A stretch of 46,290 nucleotides of DNA from Clostridia bacterium (lineage in GTDB: Bacteria > Bacillota > Clostridia > Christensenellales > Aristaeellaceae): positions 1 to 46,290 of the forward strand of contig JAFRBK010000038.1 in assembly GCA_017404985.1 (NCBI GenBank). The letters run 5' to 3'. Shown here piece by piece: positions 33,796 through 43,117 of the stretch (its first letter is position 1; each line of letters begins with the position of its first letter). Made by a program: the position numbers and the translations under genes. The notes under the pieces were generated by a model. That model saw nothing but the letters and a program-made list of their open reading frames with translations, did no database searches and was not told the DNA's origin.

Positions 33796-36696
33796 ATGGA
33801 AAGCGGCTATTCCTATTTTGCTTTTATCAGCTATAAACATGAAAATCAGAAATGGGCACGATGGCTGAAACGGAAGTTGCAGACATACCGTTTGCCAACC
33901 CGTACCCTGAAGGTGCATGAAGATCTGCCGAAGCGGCTGATACCTATTTTTTATGACACCAATCTGCGGCCTGGAATTCTGGATGATCAGATCCGAAGTG
34001 AAGTGCAGGCTTCCAAATTCCTGATTGTCATTTGCTCCCGGGAGGCAAACAGGGAACCGAAATGGCTGAACAAGGAAATCGATGTTTTTCTTGAGGGCAA
34101 GGGAGACCGAAGCCGGATAATTCCGGTGATTATTGACCAGACAGATAATCCGGTAGAGGAAACATTTCCCTCCAGATTGGCGGAGCTGAACGCGGAAGAG
34201 GATATTCTCGGCGTAAGCGTTCCCCTTTCCGGAAAACGAAATGCCATTCTGAAAATTGTGTCCTGCATGCAGGATGTACGGATTGAAGAGTTGGAAAGCG
34301 AAGACCGAAAACGGAAAAAGAGGAAGACTGCCGCCTTGCTGGCCTGCAGCGCTATTATTGCGGCAGGATTGACATTCGGGCTGATGCGTTTCAGGGAAGT
34401 GAATTTGTCCCAGTCCTATGAGAAAGCCGGCAGGCTTCTGGAAGTGGGCAGTTCGGCTCTGGAGAAAGGAAAGATCCCGGAAGCTGTTCAGAATGCGGTG
34501 GATGCCTATGAAATCGGACTTGACGGCTTTTTGCGGAAAAGAGCGGAGTATACAATGGAGGAAGCACTATATCTATATGGAACAGATCCGCTTGTTCCGG
34601 GAGGACAGTTTGAAACGAACGGCAATATCCGCGGCATATGCCTGTCCGAAGACGGAAAGGTGGTGTTGGCTGAGGGTGGGATCATCGAAGAGGAAAACGA
34701 TCTTCCGGGCACCAGCAATCTGGCTGCATTCAGCGCGGAAACCGGTAAAAACCTCTGGACCTGGCGGGTGGATTCCCTGGCAGCAGTCGGAAACCGGCTG
34801 TATGTGCATCCATATAAGGCAGGATACGGAGAAATTGTCGAAGTCGATTTTCTGACCGGGGAGGAGATCCGGAAAGTAACGGGCGCTACGGAGAAGAAGG
34901 ACATTTCCTTCCGGATGCATCAGGTCAGCGATAAGGCTTCCTGGCGCTTTTCGCCGGATGGCAAATGGAAAATCGGGATTTATCAGAATGACGATTTCTA
35001 TACGATCGAAAATGAAAACGGGTCGAACCAGGCCAGCCTTGGCGGGGCTTACGCAGACGCTGTGTTTCTGGACGACCATCGTATCATGTTCGCCATGGAT
35101 GGGGAAATCACGATTTACGATCCAGATACCCGGGAAAGGCAGTGTGTGATATCTCCCGACCGTGAAGCATTCGGGGCTCCGGTTTGCATTCTGCCGGGTG
35201 AAAAAATGATTCTATGCTTTTTGAAAGGGCGTGCGCTTTGCATTGATCCGGGCGGAGATGTTCTGTCAGAATGGGCAGGAGATGATTATACTATCTCAGA
35301 TAAGTGGCAAACATACGGCCTCGAAAACGGTGCTGTCGCAGCTGGGTGGATTGATGAGGATAAGGGGATTGCTGCAATTGTATGCGGAGATGGGCAGATC
35401 AGCGTAGCCAGAGGAGGATATTCCTGCTTTGTACGCAGGACGAGGGAAGCAACAGGATACAGCCCGTTATATGCATGCATGAACAGTTTTCGGGCGGACA
35501 GGCTCGTGTTGGCAGACGACCGGGATCCATGGAAAGGATATCTGTACAGATTACATAGCTCTGAAGCATTCCGGATTGCTGATTCGCTGGCAGGAATTCC
35601 ATATGACTATGTGTTTTCACAGGACGGACGGTATATGGTTCGGAATTTTACCCTGGAGACGTATCAGACGGTGGACGGAACGCAAATCAGGAATGCGAGC
35701 GAGGCTGCCGCTTATAAAAAAGGACCGTTTAGCGCGATGACCATCGAAGACGTATCTCCGGACGGACAGACGGTTTATTTCCATGCAGGAGCATACGACC
35801 TATCTCAAAACAGGAATCTGGAACTGGAGAGCGTTTCTGGCAAGGAGAAACCGCATTCGAATACTGTGGTGGTGCTGGCACCATCAGACCGGCATCCGGC
35901 TATTCACGCGGGAGTTACCCAGCCGAAAAACGGAAGCATCGAACTGGTGGTTTATGAAAACCTGAAAGAAACATGGCGGACCGAACTACCACTGGCGGAA
36001 ACTTATGACACGCTGCCGGTATGTACCGGTAAAAACGGATGGTATGGGATCTGGGGACGAGATGGGAACGGGAAAATGATTTTGATCATGGCTGACCTGT
36101 ATCAGCACAGATGGATAGCGCTTGCTGATTGCATCAGCCCGGAAGGCTGGCGGCCTGAGGTTGCTTTCGGAACCAATGAAAAAGATCCTGTGTGCTTCCT
36201 GACAGATGAGAAGAGTATTCGGGTGATTCGCTGCACGGACGGTCAGGAAATCAAAACCATCGGTAACCCTTCAGGCCAATGGGCGACAGTTTTTTCGGTG
36301 CGGGACGATGCCTTACTGATGCTTTTTTCAAATCCCGGTTATTCGCTCTGGGTTCTGGACACGAAAACAGGAGAAACGCTGTTCACCCGGGATAACAGCT
36401 TCCGTCCGGCGGCAGGCAGGAAGTTTGAAGTACATTATGCGGAAGACAACCGGTACTTGTATTATGGCCTGGCATATGAATTCGATTTCCTGAAAGGAAA
36501 CTATTTCCTGGAAGGATACAGGATTGATTCGCAAAACTGGGTTGTTGACAGGCGATATCCCGGGGCGGTGAAATTCGCAGCAGGGGGAGAGGTGATTTGT
36601 GCGGATTCGACGGAAACCGGACTGTATGTTTTTCCTGAGTATTCGGCGGAGGATGTGCTGAAGAAAGCCCGGGAATACCTGGATATGCTGAAATGA
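33796..36696 (+). CDS. Membrane-anchored TIR-domain / beta-propeller protein
   Basis: The protein is 966 residues from ATG 33796, which follows AAAAGGAAGG. Residues 5-160 form a TIR-like domain: YFAFISYKHENQKWARWLKRKL, then LIPIFYDTNLRPG and FLIVICSREANREPKWLNKEI. Glu94 in the WxxxE pattern sits at the position of the catalytic glutamate of TIR NADases. A basic stretch precedes one membrane helix (178-197), and the remaining ~770 residues look like WD40/beta-propeller repeats (LSEDGKVVLAEGG, FSPDGKWKIGIY, VSPDGQTVYF). The topology puts TIR inside and the propeller outside, like a receptor. The region is AT-richer than its surroundings. It is divergent from the ECF sigma pair. Sensing outside and NAD-related signalling inside is inference. 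Confidence 0.85.
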   Translation: MESGYSYFAFISYKHENQKWARWLKRKLQTYRLPTRTLKVHEDLPKRLIPIFYDTNLRPGILDDQIRSEVQASKFLIVICSREANREPKWLNKEIDVFLEGKGDRSRIIPVIIDQTDNPVEETFPSRLAELNAEEDILGVSVPLSGKRNAILKIVSCMQDVRIEELESEDRKRKKRKTAALLACSAIIAAGLTFGLMRFREVNLSQSYEKAGRLLEVGSSALEKGKIPEAVQNAVDAYEIGLDGFLRKRAEYTMEEALYLYGTDPLVPGGQFETNGNIRGICLSEDGKVVLAEGGIIEEENDLPGTSNLAAFSAETGKNLWTWRVDSLAAVGNRLYVHPYKAGYGEIVEVDFLTGEEIRKVTGATEKKDISFRMHQVSDKASWRFSPDGKWKIGIYQNDDFYTIENENGSNQASLGGAYADAVFLDDHRIMFAMDGEITIYDPDTRERQCVISPDREAFGAPVCILPGEKMILCFLKGRALCIDPGGDVLSEWAGDDYTISDKWQTYGLENGAVAAGWIDEDKGIAAIVCGDGQISVARGGYSCFVRRTREATGYSPLYACMNSFRADRLVLADDRDPWKGYLYRLHSSEAFRIADSLAGIPYDYVFSQDGRYMVRNFTLETYQTVDGTQIRNASEAAAYKKGPFSAMTIEDVSPDGQTVYFHAGAYDLSQNRNLELESVSGKEKPHSNTVVVLAPSDRHPAIHAGVTQPKNGSIELVVYENLKETWRTELPLAETYDTLPVCTGKNGWYGIWGRDGNGKMILIMADLYQHRWIALADCISPEGWRPEVAFGTNEKDPVCFLTDEKSIRVIRCTDGQEIKTIGNPSGQWATVFSVRDDALLMLFSNPGYSLWVLDTKTGETLFTRDNSFRPAAGRKFEVHYAEDNRYLYYGLAYEFDFLKGNYFLEGYRIDSQNWVVDRRYPGAVKFAAGGEVICADSTETGLYVFPEYSAEDVLKKAREYLDMLK

Positions 36697-36854
36697 TTCA
36701 ATATGCGGAAAACTGGGCAGACATGATATGCCATGCCTGCTGAGGATGGGGGAAGAATGATGAAATAGAACAGGTTTTTCAACAGAACCGGAGCTGTTTC
36801 ATAACGCGGACTGAAGGCTGACTTCAGAAACCGCAATGAAGATTTCGGGCCGCA

Positions 36855-38408
36855 TTATTTCCGCAGGGAGGCCGGGATCAGGAACGTGGTAACTGAATAA
36901 GGCGCCAGGGCGGCGCTGAAGCCGTCTTCCCCCGCGGACAGGGCGGGAAGAACGGCCCAGTGCTCTCCGTCGGCGATGCTGCCGCTGGTACGGATGGACT
37001 GGATTTCCGCTCCCGGCGCTACAGCGGATCCGTATGCGGACAGATCCACCCACAGCGCCTGTTCCGTGTTTTCGGCGTTCATGGCTACGACCACCAGGCG
37101 CCCGCGCTGCGGGTCTTCCGCAGCCACCGCGTCGCCGTCCAGGGCCAGCAGGCGGCTGCCGGGACGAATATATCGTGTGAACTGGCCGAAAACATAATAC
37201 TTCATGGTCAGGACCAGCTGCTCCCGGTCATGGTCCGCCACGGCGGTTCCCCAGTATCCGCCCAGGAGGTCGACCATTCCGGAATCCCGACGCCCGAGCC
37301 AGCCATTCCGGCTGATATGGTTGTCGATGACCTGCCACAGAATCCAGGCGGAGGGCGTCAGCCCGTTCAGATCCGTCATGATCTCACGGGCCAGCCAGAG
37401 GCCGGCGCCCATTTCTCCGGCATCCCAGCTCAGGGTGTCGCCGCCGTCCACCTCGGACATCCAGAGGTTTTTGCCCCGCTGCAGGGTCTGGCGAAGCAGA
37501 AAGTCCCGTCCGGAACCGGCATACGCGTGGGTATCCACCCGGCTGATGACGGCCAGGGCTTCATCCGTCAGCTGGGACAGGGACAGGGCCTGGGTATCGA
37601 TGCTGGTTTCATCCGTTCCGGCAATCAGAATGCTGTCCAGCCCTTTCTTCTTCAGCTTTTCAGCAGTGGCAAGCAGGATGCGGGACTGGCTGGCGCCGGG
37701 ATCAAAATGGCAGCCCTCCTGCTTGGGACTGAAAGCCTGCCAGTAGGAAGTGTTGGGTTCGTTCATCGGAGAGATGCTCTGGAACTGAATATTCCAGGCA
37801 GAACGAAAATGCTCAGCCACATCCGCCAGATACTGCGCGAAGGCATCGTAGGCATCCTCGCGCAGGTTGTTCTGGAAGGCATACTTTGCGCCGGACGAAC
37901 AGCCGGAATTCGTCATGAAATAGGGCGGGGAGTTGGAAAAGGCCTCTACAATCATGCCTTCACCGCCGGCTTCGAGGCACCGGGCCAGCACGTTCCGCTG
38001 GTTCGCATCCTGCGTCCAGTCATAATCCCAGGAATAGGTTCCGGTGGCTTCGTCATAGGCTGGATTCTGCCAGAAACCCGGCATCATGGAGTCCGTTCGG
38101 GTGATATGGTCATGGGACGGGTCGTCCCCTCCGCCGATATTGTAGCGAAGAATGTTCAGGCCCAGCCCCTTTTCCGGATCACAGAAGGCTTCCGCCGCGA
38201 GGCGGCTCAGCGTGTCGGAATATCCGATCCGGTTGGCCCACCAGCACAGGCTGGTTCCCCAGCCCTCGAATATTCCGTTGTTCACCGCGGAAGCCTTTTG
38301 CGGATCGACGGTGACGACCCGGTCCGCCTTCGCCCCGGAAGCCCCGGCACAGGAGATGAGCAGCATCCCGGCCATGGCCGCTGTGAGGCATCTTCTCAGT
38401 TTTGCCAT
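36855..38408 (-). CDS. Secreted glycoside hydrolase family 30 enzyme (possible lipoprotein)
   Basis: This 517-residue protein starts at ATG 38408 (MAKLRRCLTAAMAG), with AGGGAAGG upstream. The signal region ends LLISCAGASG, matching a lipobox, so membrane anchoring by lipid is possible. GH30 landmarks are FEGWGTSLCWWANRIG at the barrel start, the acid/base glutamate in SPMNEPNTSYW and the nucleophile glutamate in LWMSEVDGGD. A beta-sandwich typical of the family occupies the C-terminus. The sequence resembles the endo-beta-1,6-galactanase type more than glucosylceramidases, but the subfamily is not certain. Confidence 0.87.
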   Translation of the reverse strand: MAKLRRCLTAAMAGMLLISCAGASGAKADRVVTVDPQKASAVNNGIFEGWGTSLCWWANRIGYSDTLSRLAAEAFCDPEKGLGLNILRYNIGGGDDPSHDHITRTDSMMPGFWQNPAYDEATGTYSWDYDWTQDANQRNVLARCLEAGGEGMIVEAFSNSPPYFMTNSGCSSGAKYAFQNNLREDAYDAFAQYLADVAEHFRSAWNIQFQSISPMNEPNTSYWQAFSPKQEGCHFDPGASQSRILLATAEKLKKKGLDSILIAGTDETSIDTQALSLSQLTDEALAVISRVDTHAYAGSGRDFLLRQTLQRGKNLWMSEVDGGDTLSWDAGEMGAGLWLAREIMTDLNGLTPSAWILWQVIDNHISRNGWLGRRDSGMVDLLGGYWGTAVADHDREQLVLTMKYYVFGQFTRYIRPGSRLLALDGDAVAAEDPQRGRLVVVAMNAENTEQALWVDLSAYGSAVAPGAEIQSIRTSGSIADGEHWAVLPALSAGEDGFSAALAPYSVTTFLIPASLRK

Positions 38409-38470
38409 ATTGTTTGCACCTTCCCTGTTCAGCATATTTGGTTTCTGGTTGAAAAAGAAGCTTTTTCTGT

Positions 38471-38500
38471 ATTATACGGCAGACCGCGGCGAAAATGCAA
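38471..38500 (-). promoter_or_regulatory. Promoter of the GH30 gene
   Basis: On the minus strand TTGCAT (38495-38500) and a perfect TATAAT (38471-38476) are separated by 18 bp, 62 nt before the start codon. Confidence 0.55.
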
Positions 38501-38513
38501 ATGCAGAATTCTT

Positions 38514-38543
38514 TTGCCTTTTTTCCGGGTTTGGCTTTATAAT
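38514..38543 (+). promoter_or_regulatory. Promoter of the recD2-exonuclease gene
   Basis: TTGCCT (38514-38519) and a perfect TATAAT (38538-38543) are separated by 18 bp, and the start codon follows 30 nt later behind AAAGGAGATG. It is divergent from the GH30 promoter. Confidence 0.55.
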
Positions 38544-38573
38544 GGTTCCAATACCCGGAAAGGAGATGACAGC

Positions 38574-41294
38574 ATGGAGCGGCTGCGCTGCGTGGTGGAA
38601 CGGATCACGTACCAGAATGAGCAGAACGGCTATTCTGTCATCAAGGTGAAAACCGGCGGGTATACCGATCTGGTGACCGTGGTGGGAAACATGCCGGAGG
38701 TGCACGTCGGCAGCGTGCTGGAAGTGACGGGCAGCTGGAAGGTGGACGCGAAGTACGGCCGCCAGTTTGCCATGGAGGCCTTTGAGGAGACGCTTCCGGC
38801 CACGGTGTACGGCATTGAGAAATATCTGGGTTCCGGCCTGGTGAAGGGGATCGGGCCGAAGTATGCCCGGGCGATCGTGCGCACGTTCGGCGCGGAGACG
38901 CTGAACATCATTGACGATGAGCCCCTGCGCCTGCGGGAAGTGCCGGGGATCGGGGAGATTCGGGCGGAATGGATCCGGAAATCCTGGGAGGACCAGAAGG
39001 AAATCAAGAACATCATGGTTTTCCTGCAGGGGCACAATGTGAGCACAGGCCACGCGACCAGAATCTACAAAACCTACGGCAACGAGAGCATTCAGGTGGT
39101 TCAGGAAAACCCCTACCGCCTGGCGGATGATATCTGGGGCATCGGGTTTAAAACCGCGGACACCATCGCGGAAAAGATGGGCTTCGAGCATGAGCGGTAT
39201 GAGCGCCTGCGCGGCGGCCTGCTCTACACCCTGAACCAGCTGGCGGACGACGGTCACTGCTTTGCCACCCGGGCCCAGCTGGTCAAAGCCGGAATGGAGA
39301 TCCTTTCCGTGCACGAACCGTTGATCACCGCCGCGCTGGACCGGATGATTCTGGAGGAGGACGTGAAAACGGAACCGGCGGCGACCCCGGAGGACACGCC
39401 GGTGTATCTGCCGCCCTTCTGGTTTGCAGAGCAGGGATGCGCCCGGCGCCTGAACCGGATCGCCGGCTGCCCCTATCGGATTCAGGTGCCGGGGGAAGGG
39501 CTGGAGGAACGGATCTCTGCCCTGACGGGCATGCAGTATGACGAGGTGCAGATGGAGGCCATCCGCCTGGCGTCGGAAAAGAAGGTTTCGATTCTGACCG
39601 GCGGGCCCGGAACCGGAAAAACGACCACCACCCTGGGCATCATCCGGGCTTTTCAGACCGCCGGGGCCCGGATTCTGCTGGCGGCGCCGACCGGCCGGGC
39701 GGCCAAACGCCTGAGCGAAACCACCGGCATGGAGGCAAAGACGATCCACCGCCTGCTGGAGGTGAAGCCGCCGGAAGGGTACCAGCGGAATGAGGAAAAC
39801 CCGCTGGAGGGCGACGTGCTGATTGTGGATGAATGCAGCATGATCGACCTCCTCCTGATGTACAACCTGCTGAAAGCGGTGCCGGATGCCATGACCCTGG
39901 TCTTTGTCGGGGACGTGGACCAGCTGCCCTCCGTCGGGGCGGGAAACGTGCTGCGGGACCTGATTGACAGCGGCGTGTTCCCGGTGGTACGTCTGACGAG
40001 GATTTTCCGCCAGGCCCAGTCCAGCCGCATTATCCTGAATGCTCACAGGATTAATCAGGGAATTATGCCGGACCTGTCCAACGGCCGGGACACGGACTTT
40101 TTTTTCATTGAAAAAGAGGATCCGGAAGCGGTTGCGGGGGAGATCGTAAACCTGGTGAAGAACCGCCTGCCGAAATTCTACGGTGTTCCTTCCTCGGGGA
40201 TCCAGGTGCTGACACCGATGCAGCGCGGCGCAGCCGGAGCCACCAACCTGAACCAGGTGCTGCAGCAGGCGGTCAACCCGGGGGAAGGCGGGCTCCGCCG
40301 GGGCGGGTTCTGCTTCCGGGAGCAGGATAAAGTGATGCAGATCCGGAACAACTATGACAAGGAGGTATTTAACGGGGATATCGGAACCATCCTGTCTGTC
40401 AATGAGGAGGAGCGGGAACTGACGGCCATGTTTGACGGGCGGGAAATCCTGTATGACGTTTCCGAACTGGATGAACTGGTGCTGGCCTATGCCACCACGA
40501 TTCATAAAAGCCAGGGGTCGGAATACCCCATTGTTGTAATGCCGATCCTGATGTCCCACTTTGTGATGCTGCAGCGGAACCTGGTCTACACCGGCGTCAC
40601 CCGGGCGAAGAAAATCCTGGTGATTGTCGGCACGAAGAAGGCCCTGGGCATGGCGGTCAGAACCGTGAAGGTGTCGGAAAGAAACACCCTTCTGGCGGAA
40701 AGGCTGTCCGGGAAAATGGTTGAAGCCCCCACTTTGGGCGCGCAGCTGCGGGCGGTGGACTGCAGCCGCTTTGTCTGCTTTGATGTGGAGACGCCCAATG
40801 CCCGGAACGACCGGATGAGCGCGATCGGCATTTCCGTGGTGGAAAACGGCTGCATTACGGAAGAATTCTTCAGCTATGTTAATCCGGAAGAACCTTTCGA
40901 CGATTTCAACACCCAGCTGACGGGCATCAGCCCGGAAACAGTTGCAGATGCACCCACATTCCGGGAACTCTGGCCAAGGATTCTGCCGCTGATGTCGGGC
41001 GGAACGCTTGTGGCCCATAATGCCCCTTTTGACCTGGGCGTGCTCAAAAAGTGCCTGCAGGATTATGGGATTGCCTGGAAAGACCGCGTTGCGTACCTTT
41101 GCACGGTTCAGATCGGGAGGAAGATTCTGCCCGCAATCAGCCATCGGCTGAACGATATGTGCAGGTATTATCAGATTGAGCTGGACCACCATAAGGCGGA
41201 CAGCGACAGCCGCGCCTGCGCTGAGATCCTGATCCGGTATATGCAGTCCGGCGTGGATCCGGAGGAACACAGAAAGACATGGTGGATGAAATAA
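38574..41294 (+). CDS. recD2: RecD2-type helicase fused to a DEDDh 3'-5' exonuclease
   Basis: The product is 906 residues. An N-terminal OB-like region (residues 1-100) leads into helix-hairpin-helix repeats (GSGLVKGIGPKYA, LREVPGIGEIRAEW). The SF1B helicase core has Walker A GGPGTGKTTTT near residue 343, Walker B VDECSMID, the QLPSVGAGN motif, RIFRQ and a final VYTGVTRAKK box. The C-terminal ~175 residues are an extra exonuclease domain with DEDDh motifs FDVET (Asp737, Glu739), VAHNAPFD and HHKADSDS. Ordinary RecD2 ends near residue 740, so this is a helicase-exonuclease fusion that could unwind and trim DNA ends in one chain. I set the start at MERLRCVV because of the strong binding site; longer upstream readings are antisense to GH30. 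Confidence 0.9.
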   Translation: MERLRCVVERITYQNEQNGYSVIKVKTGGYTDLVTVVGNMPEVHVGSVLEVTGSWKVDAKYGRQFAMEAFEETLPATVYGIEKYLGSGLVKGIGPKYARAIVRTFGAETLNIIDDEPLRLREVPGIGEIRAEWIRKSWEDQKEIKNIMVFLQGHNVSTGHATRIYKTYGNESIQVVQENPYRLADDIWGIGFKTADTIAEKMGFEHERYERLRGGLLYTLNQLADDGHCFATRAQLVKAGMEILSVHEPLITAALDRMILEEDVKTEPAATPEDTPVYLPPFWFAEQGCARRLNRIAGCPYRIQVPGEGLEERISALTGMQYDEVQMEAIRLASEKKVSILTGGPGTGKTTTTLGIIRAFQTAGARILLAAPTGRAAKRLSETTGMEAKTIHRLLEVKPPEGYQRNEENPLEGDVLIVDECSMIDLLLMYNLLKAVPDAMTLVFVGDVDQLPSVGAGNVLRDLIDSGVFPVVRLTRIFRQAQSSRIILNAHRINQGIMPDLSNGRDTDFFFIEKEDPEAVAGEIVNLVKNRLPKFYGVPSSGIQVLTPMQRGAAGATNLNQVLQQAVNPGEGGLRRGGFCFREQDKVMQIRNNYDKEVFNGDIGTILSVNEEERELTAMFDGREILYDVSELDELVLAYATTIHKSQGSEYPIVVMPILMSHFVMLQRNLVYTGVTRAKKILVIVGTKKALGMAVRTVKVSERNTLLAERLSGKMVEAPTLGAQLRAVDCSRFVCFDVETPNARNDRMSAIGISVVENGCITEEFFSYVNPEEPFDDFNTQLTGISPETVADAPTFRELWPRILPLMSGGTLVAHNAPFDLGVLKKCLQDYGIAWKDRVAYLCTVQIGRKILPAISHRLNDMCRYYQIELDHHKADSDSRACAEILIRYMQSGVDPEEHRKTWWMK

Positions 41295-41367
41295 CCTGCA
41301 ACCCGTCGCGGCTAGAATGATTTCAAAAAACCGGAAATATCAGTAAATCATGAAAGGATACTATGAT

Positions 41368-43032
41368 ATGTCAATGGAAAACAACAAAATTGCTGTGCTG
41401 ATCGATGCGGAAAACGTTGATCCCTCTTATGCGGAACACATCTTTACCTATGCGAATTCCCTCGGAAACGTATGCGTCAGGGAGATTTACGGGTCGGGCA
41501 TTTCCCTCAATGAATGGGCAGACCCTATTCTGACCAAATCGATCCATACCAATTTCACGCTGCGGCCCAACCGCTTCAAGAACAGCTCCGATATCTGTCT
41601 GGTCATCGGGGCTATGGAAATCCTGGCAATGTCCCGGAAAGGCGGAAACGACGCCATTGACGCGGTGATTATTGCGTCTTCCGACTCTGATTTTTCCCCG
41701 CTGGCGGTGCATCTCCGGTCCGCGGGGATTGATGTGATCGGCATGGGCGAGGCCGGGCGCTTTAATCCCATGTGGCCCCGCGCCTGCACGGATTTTATCC
41801 TGCTGGAAACGAATGCGCCGCTGATGCGGAAACGGGAGGATGAGCAGCCTGCTGTTTTTGCAGATCCTGCTGCGTCGTCGGCGTCCGCACAGCCGCAGAA
41901 GGGCGGGACTCCGGAGAAAAAGGAAGGTGCGGCTGCGCAGCCGGCCAGGAATGATCAGCGCGGGCAAGGCCAATCCGGAAAGGGCAGAAAATCCACTGCA
42001 TCCCCAAAGGATGGGAGGAAAGAGCAGAAAGCTTCGGCGGACAAGAATGACAAGAATGCCGAACAAAAGAATGAACAAAAGGCTTCGGCAGACAAGCCGG
42101 CCGGATCCGGAAACGAACAAAAGGCGCAGGAAGACAAGCCGGCCGGATCCGGAAACGAACAAAAGGCGCAGGAAGACAAGAACGCAGGATTGAAGAAGGA
42201 CCCAAAAAAAGAGAAGGCCAAGGTGGCTCCGAACCATAAAGCCCGTATCGAAATCATCCGGAAGCTGGTGGCTGAGCAGATTGAAGCCCATGCGGGCCGG
42301 ATCCGGTCCGGGGAACTATTCAGGACGCTGGGTTCCAGTCCGGATTACAAGTACGACCAGCAGCGCTCCAGAAGAAATCCCATGGATTATCTCGTGAAGC
42401 AGTTCGGTGCGTGGTTTGACTTTGCGCCCGGAGAGAACGGTTCCTCCTGGATTTCCCTGAAAGGATCCAATGGGCAGGAGGAAAAGGGCGAAGCAGCTGG
42501 TGCGGAGAGTGCTGAGGCGATCATTGAGGCGACAGCGGAAGGAAAGGATGAGGCCAAAGGCGAGGCGGCCACCGGGAAGACGGCAGAGGCCAAGGATGAG
42601 GCGCCCGCTGAAGAGAAGGCTGAAACCACGGGTGAGGCGACCGCTGAAAAGAAAGCGGAGGCCAAGGGCAAGGCAGCTGCCGGGAAGAAGGCGGAAGCGA
42701 AGGGCAAGGCGTCCGCAGAGAAGAAGGCAGAAGCCAAGGGTGAGGTGCCCACCGAAAAGAAGGCCGGTGGCAAGCGTAAGGCATCCACACAGAAGAAAGC
42801 GGAGGCTGAGCCTGAGGCGCCTGCTGAGGAAAAGGCGGAGGAACAGAACGAAGGGATTCTGTGGCTGATCAACGCGGGCATCCCGGAAAAGGATGCAGCG
42901 CAGGTTGCGGAAGTCCTGGTGCAGTGCAGGAATCTTCGGGATTCCTATAACCGTCTACGGAAGGCTTTCGGAAACGAAACCGGCAAGCAATACCAGACGC
43001 TGATCAAGGAAGCGAGCATCAAACTGGGCTGA
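41368..43032 (+). CDS. NYN-domain (PIN-like) nuclease with LOTUS-like domain and Lys/Ala-rich repeats
   Basis: The protein is 554 residues from ATG 41368, placed 9 nt after AAAGGA. The N-terminal NYN/LabA-like domain carries acidic catalytic candidates in VLIDAENVD (Asp13, Asp18) and ASSDSDFSPL; such proteins cut RNA. A low-complexity linker follows, then residues of roughly 290-370 (KARIEIIRKLVAEQIEAHAG...GELFRTL...NPMDYLVKQF) that resemble an OST-HTH/LOTUS RNA-binding module. Next comes a histone-H1-like Lys/Ala/Glu tail of 12-residue repeats and a small helical C-terminus of unknown type. It lies 73 nt downstream of the helicase gene, likely in the same transcript, and ends at a strong terminator. 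Confidence 0.85.
   Translation: MSMENNKIAVLIDAENVDPSYAEHIFTYANSLGNVCVREIYGSGISLNEWADPILTKSIHTNFTLRPNRFKNSSDICLVIGAMEILAMSRKGGNDAIDAVIIASSDSDFSPLAVHLRSAGIDVIGMGEAGRFNPMWPRACTDFILLETNAPLMRKREDEQPAVFADPAASSASAQPQKGGTPEKKEGAAAQPARNDQRGQGQSGKGRKSTASPKDGRKEQKASADKNDKNAEQKNEQKASADKPAGSGNEQKAQEDKPAGSGNEQKAQEDKNAGLKKDPKKEKAKVAPNHKARIEIIRKLVAEQIEAHAGRIRSGELFRTLGSSPDYKYDQQRSRRNPMDYLVKQFGAWFDFAPGENGSSWISLKGSNGQEEKGEAAGAESAEAIIEATAEGKDEAKGEAATGKTAEAKDEAPAEEKAETTGEATAEKKAEAKGKAAAGKKAEAKGKASAEKKAEAKGEVPTEKKAGGKRKASTQKKAEAEPEAPAEEKAEEQNEGILWLINAGIPEKDAAQVAEVLVQCRNLRDSYNRLRKAFGNETGKQYQTLIKEASIKLG
42091..42174 (+). repeat. Two perfect 42-bp tandem units inside the NYN gene
   Basis: Positions 42091-42132 and 42133-42174 are identical and encode a 14-residue unit (DKPAGSGNEQKAQE). 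Flanking sequence on both sides contains partial, diverged copies. Identity at every base indicates a recent duplication. Confidence 0.9.
42526..42846 (+). repeat. Degenerate 36-bp repeats encoding a Lys/Ala-rich tail
   Basis: About eight 12-residue units related to KKAEAKGKASAE follow in frame. They differ at several codons, so this array is older than the 42-bp duplication. It gives a positively charged, disordered segment that could bind nucleic acid. Confidence 0.75.
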
Positions 43033-43045
43033 TACAGAGCGGTAT

Positions 43046-43089
43046 CACAAAACAGGGACGCGGCGGAAAAGCTGCGTCCCTGTTTTGTG
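43046..43089. terminator. Bidirectional intrinsic terminator
   Basis: A perfect 16-bp inverted repeat (43046-43061 with 43074-43089) surrounds a 12-nt loop. The stem includes AAAA/TTTT runs, so a T-run lies at the 3' side on both strands. It sits between the converging NYN and GNAT genes. Confidence 0.85.
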
Positions 43090-43117
43090 CAATGGCTACT
43101 CTGGAGGAAAAGAAAGC

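Noticed and set aside
42091-42174. Tandem repeats as a non-coding or mobile feature
   Set aside because: They are multiples of three, in frame, and sit within a well-supported gene with domains on both sides.
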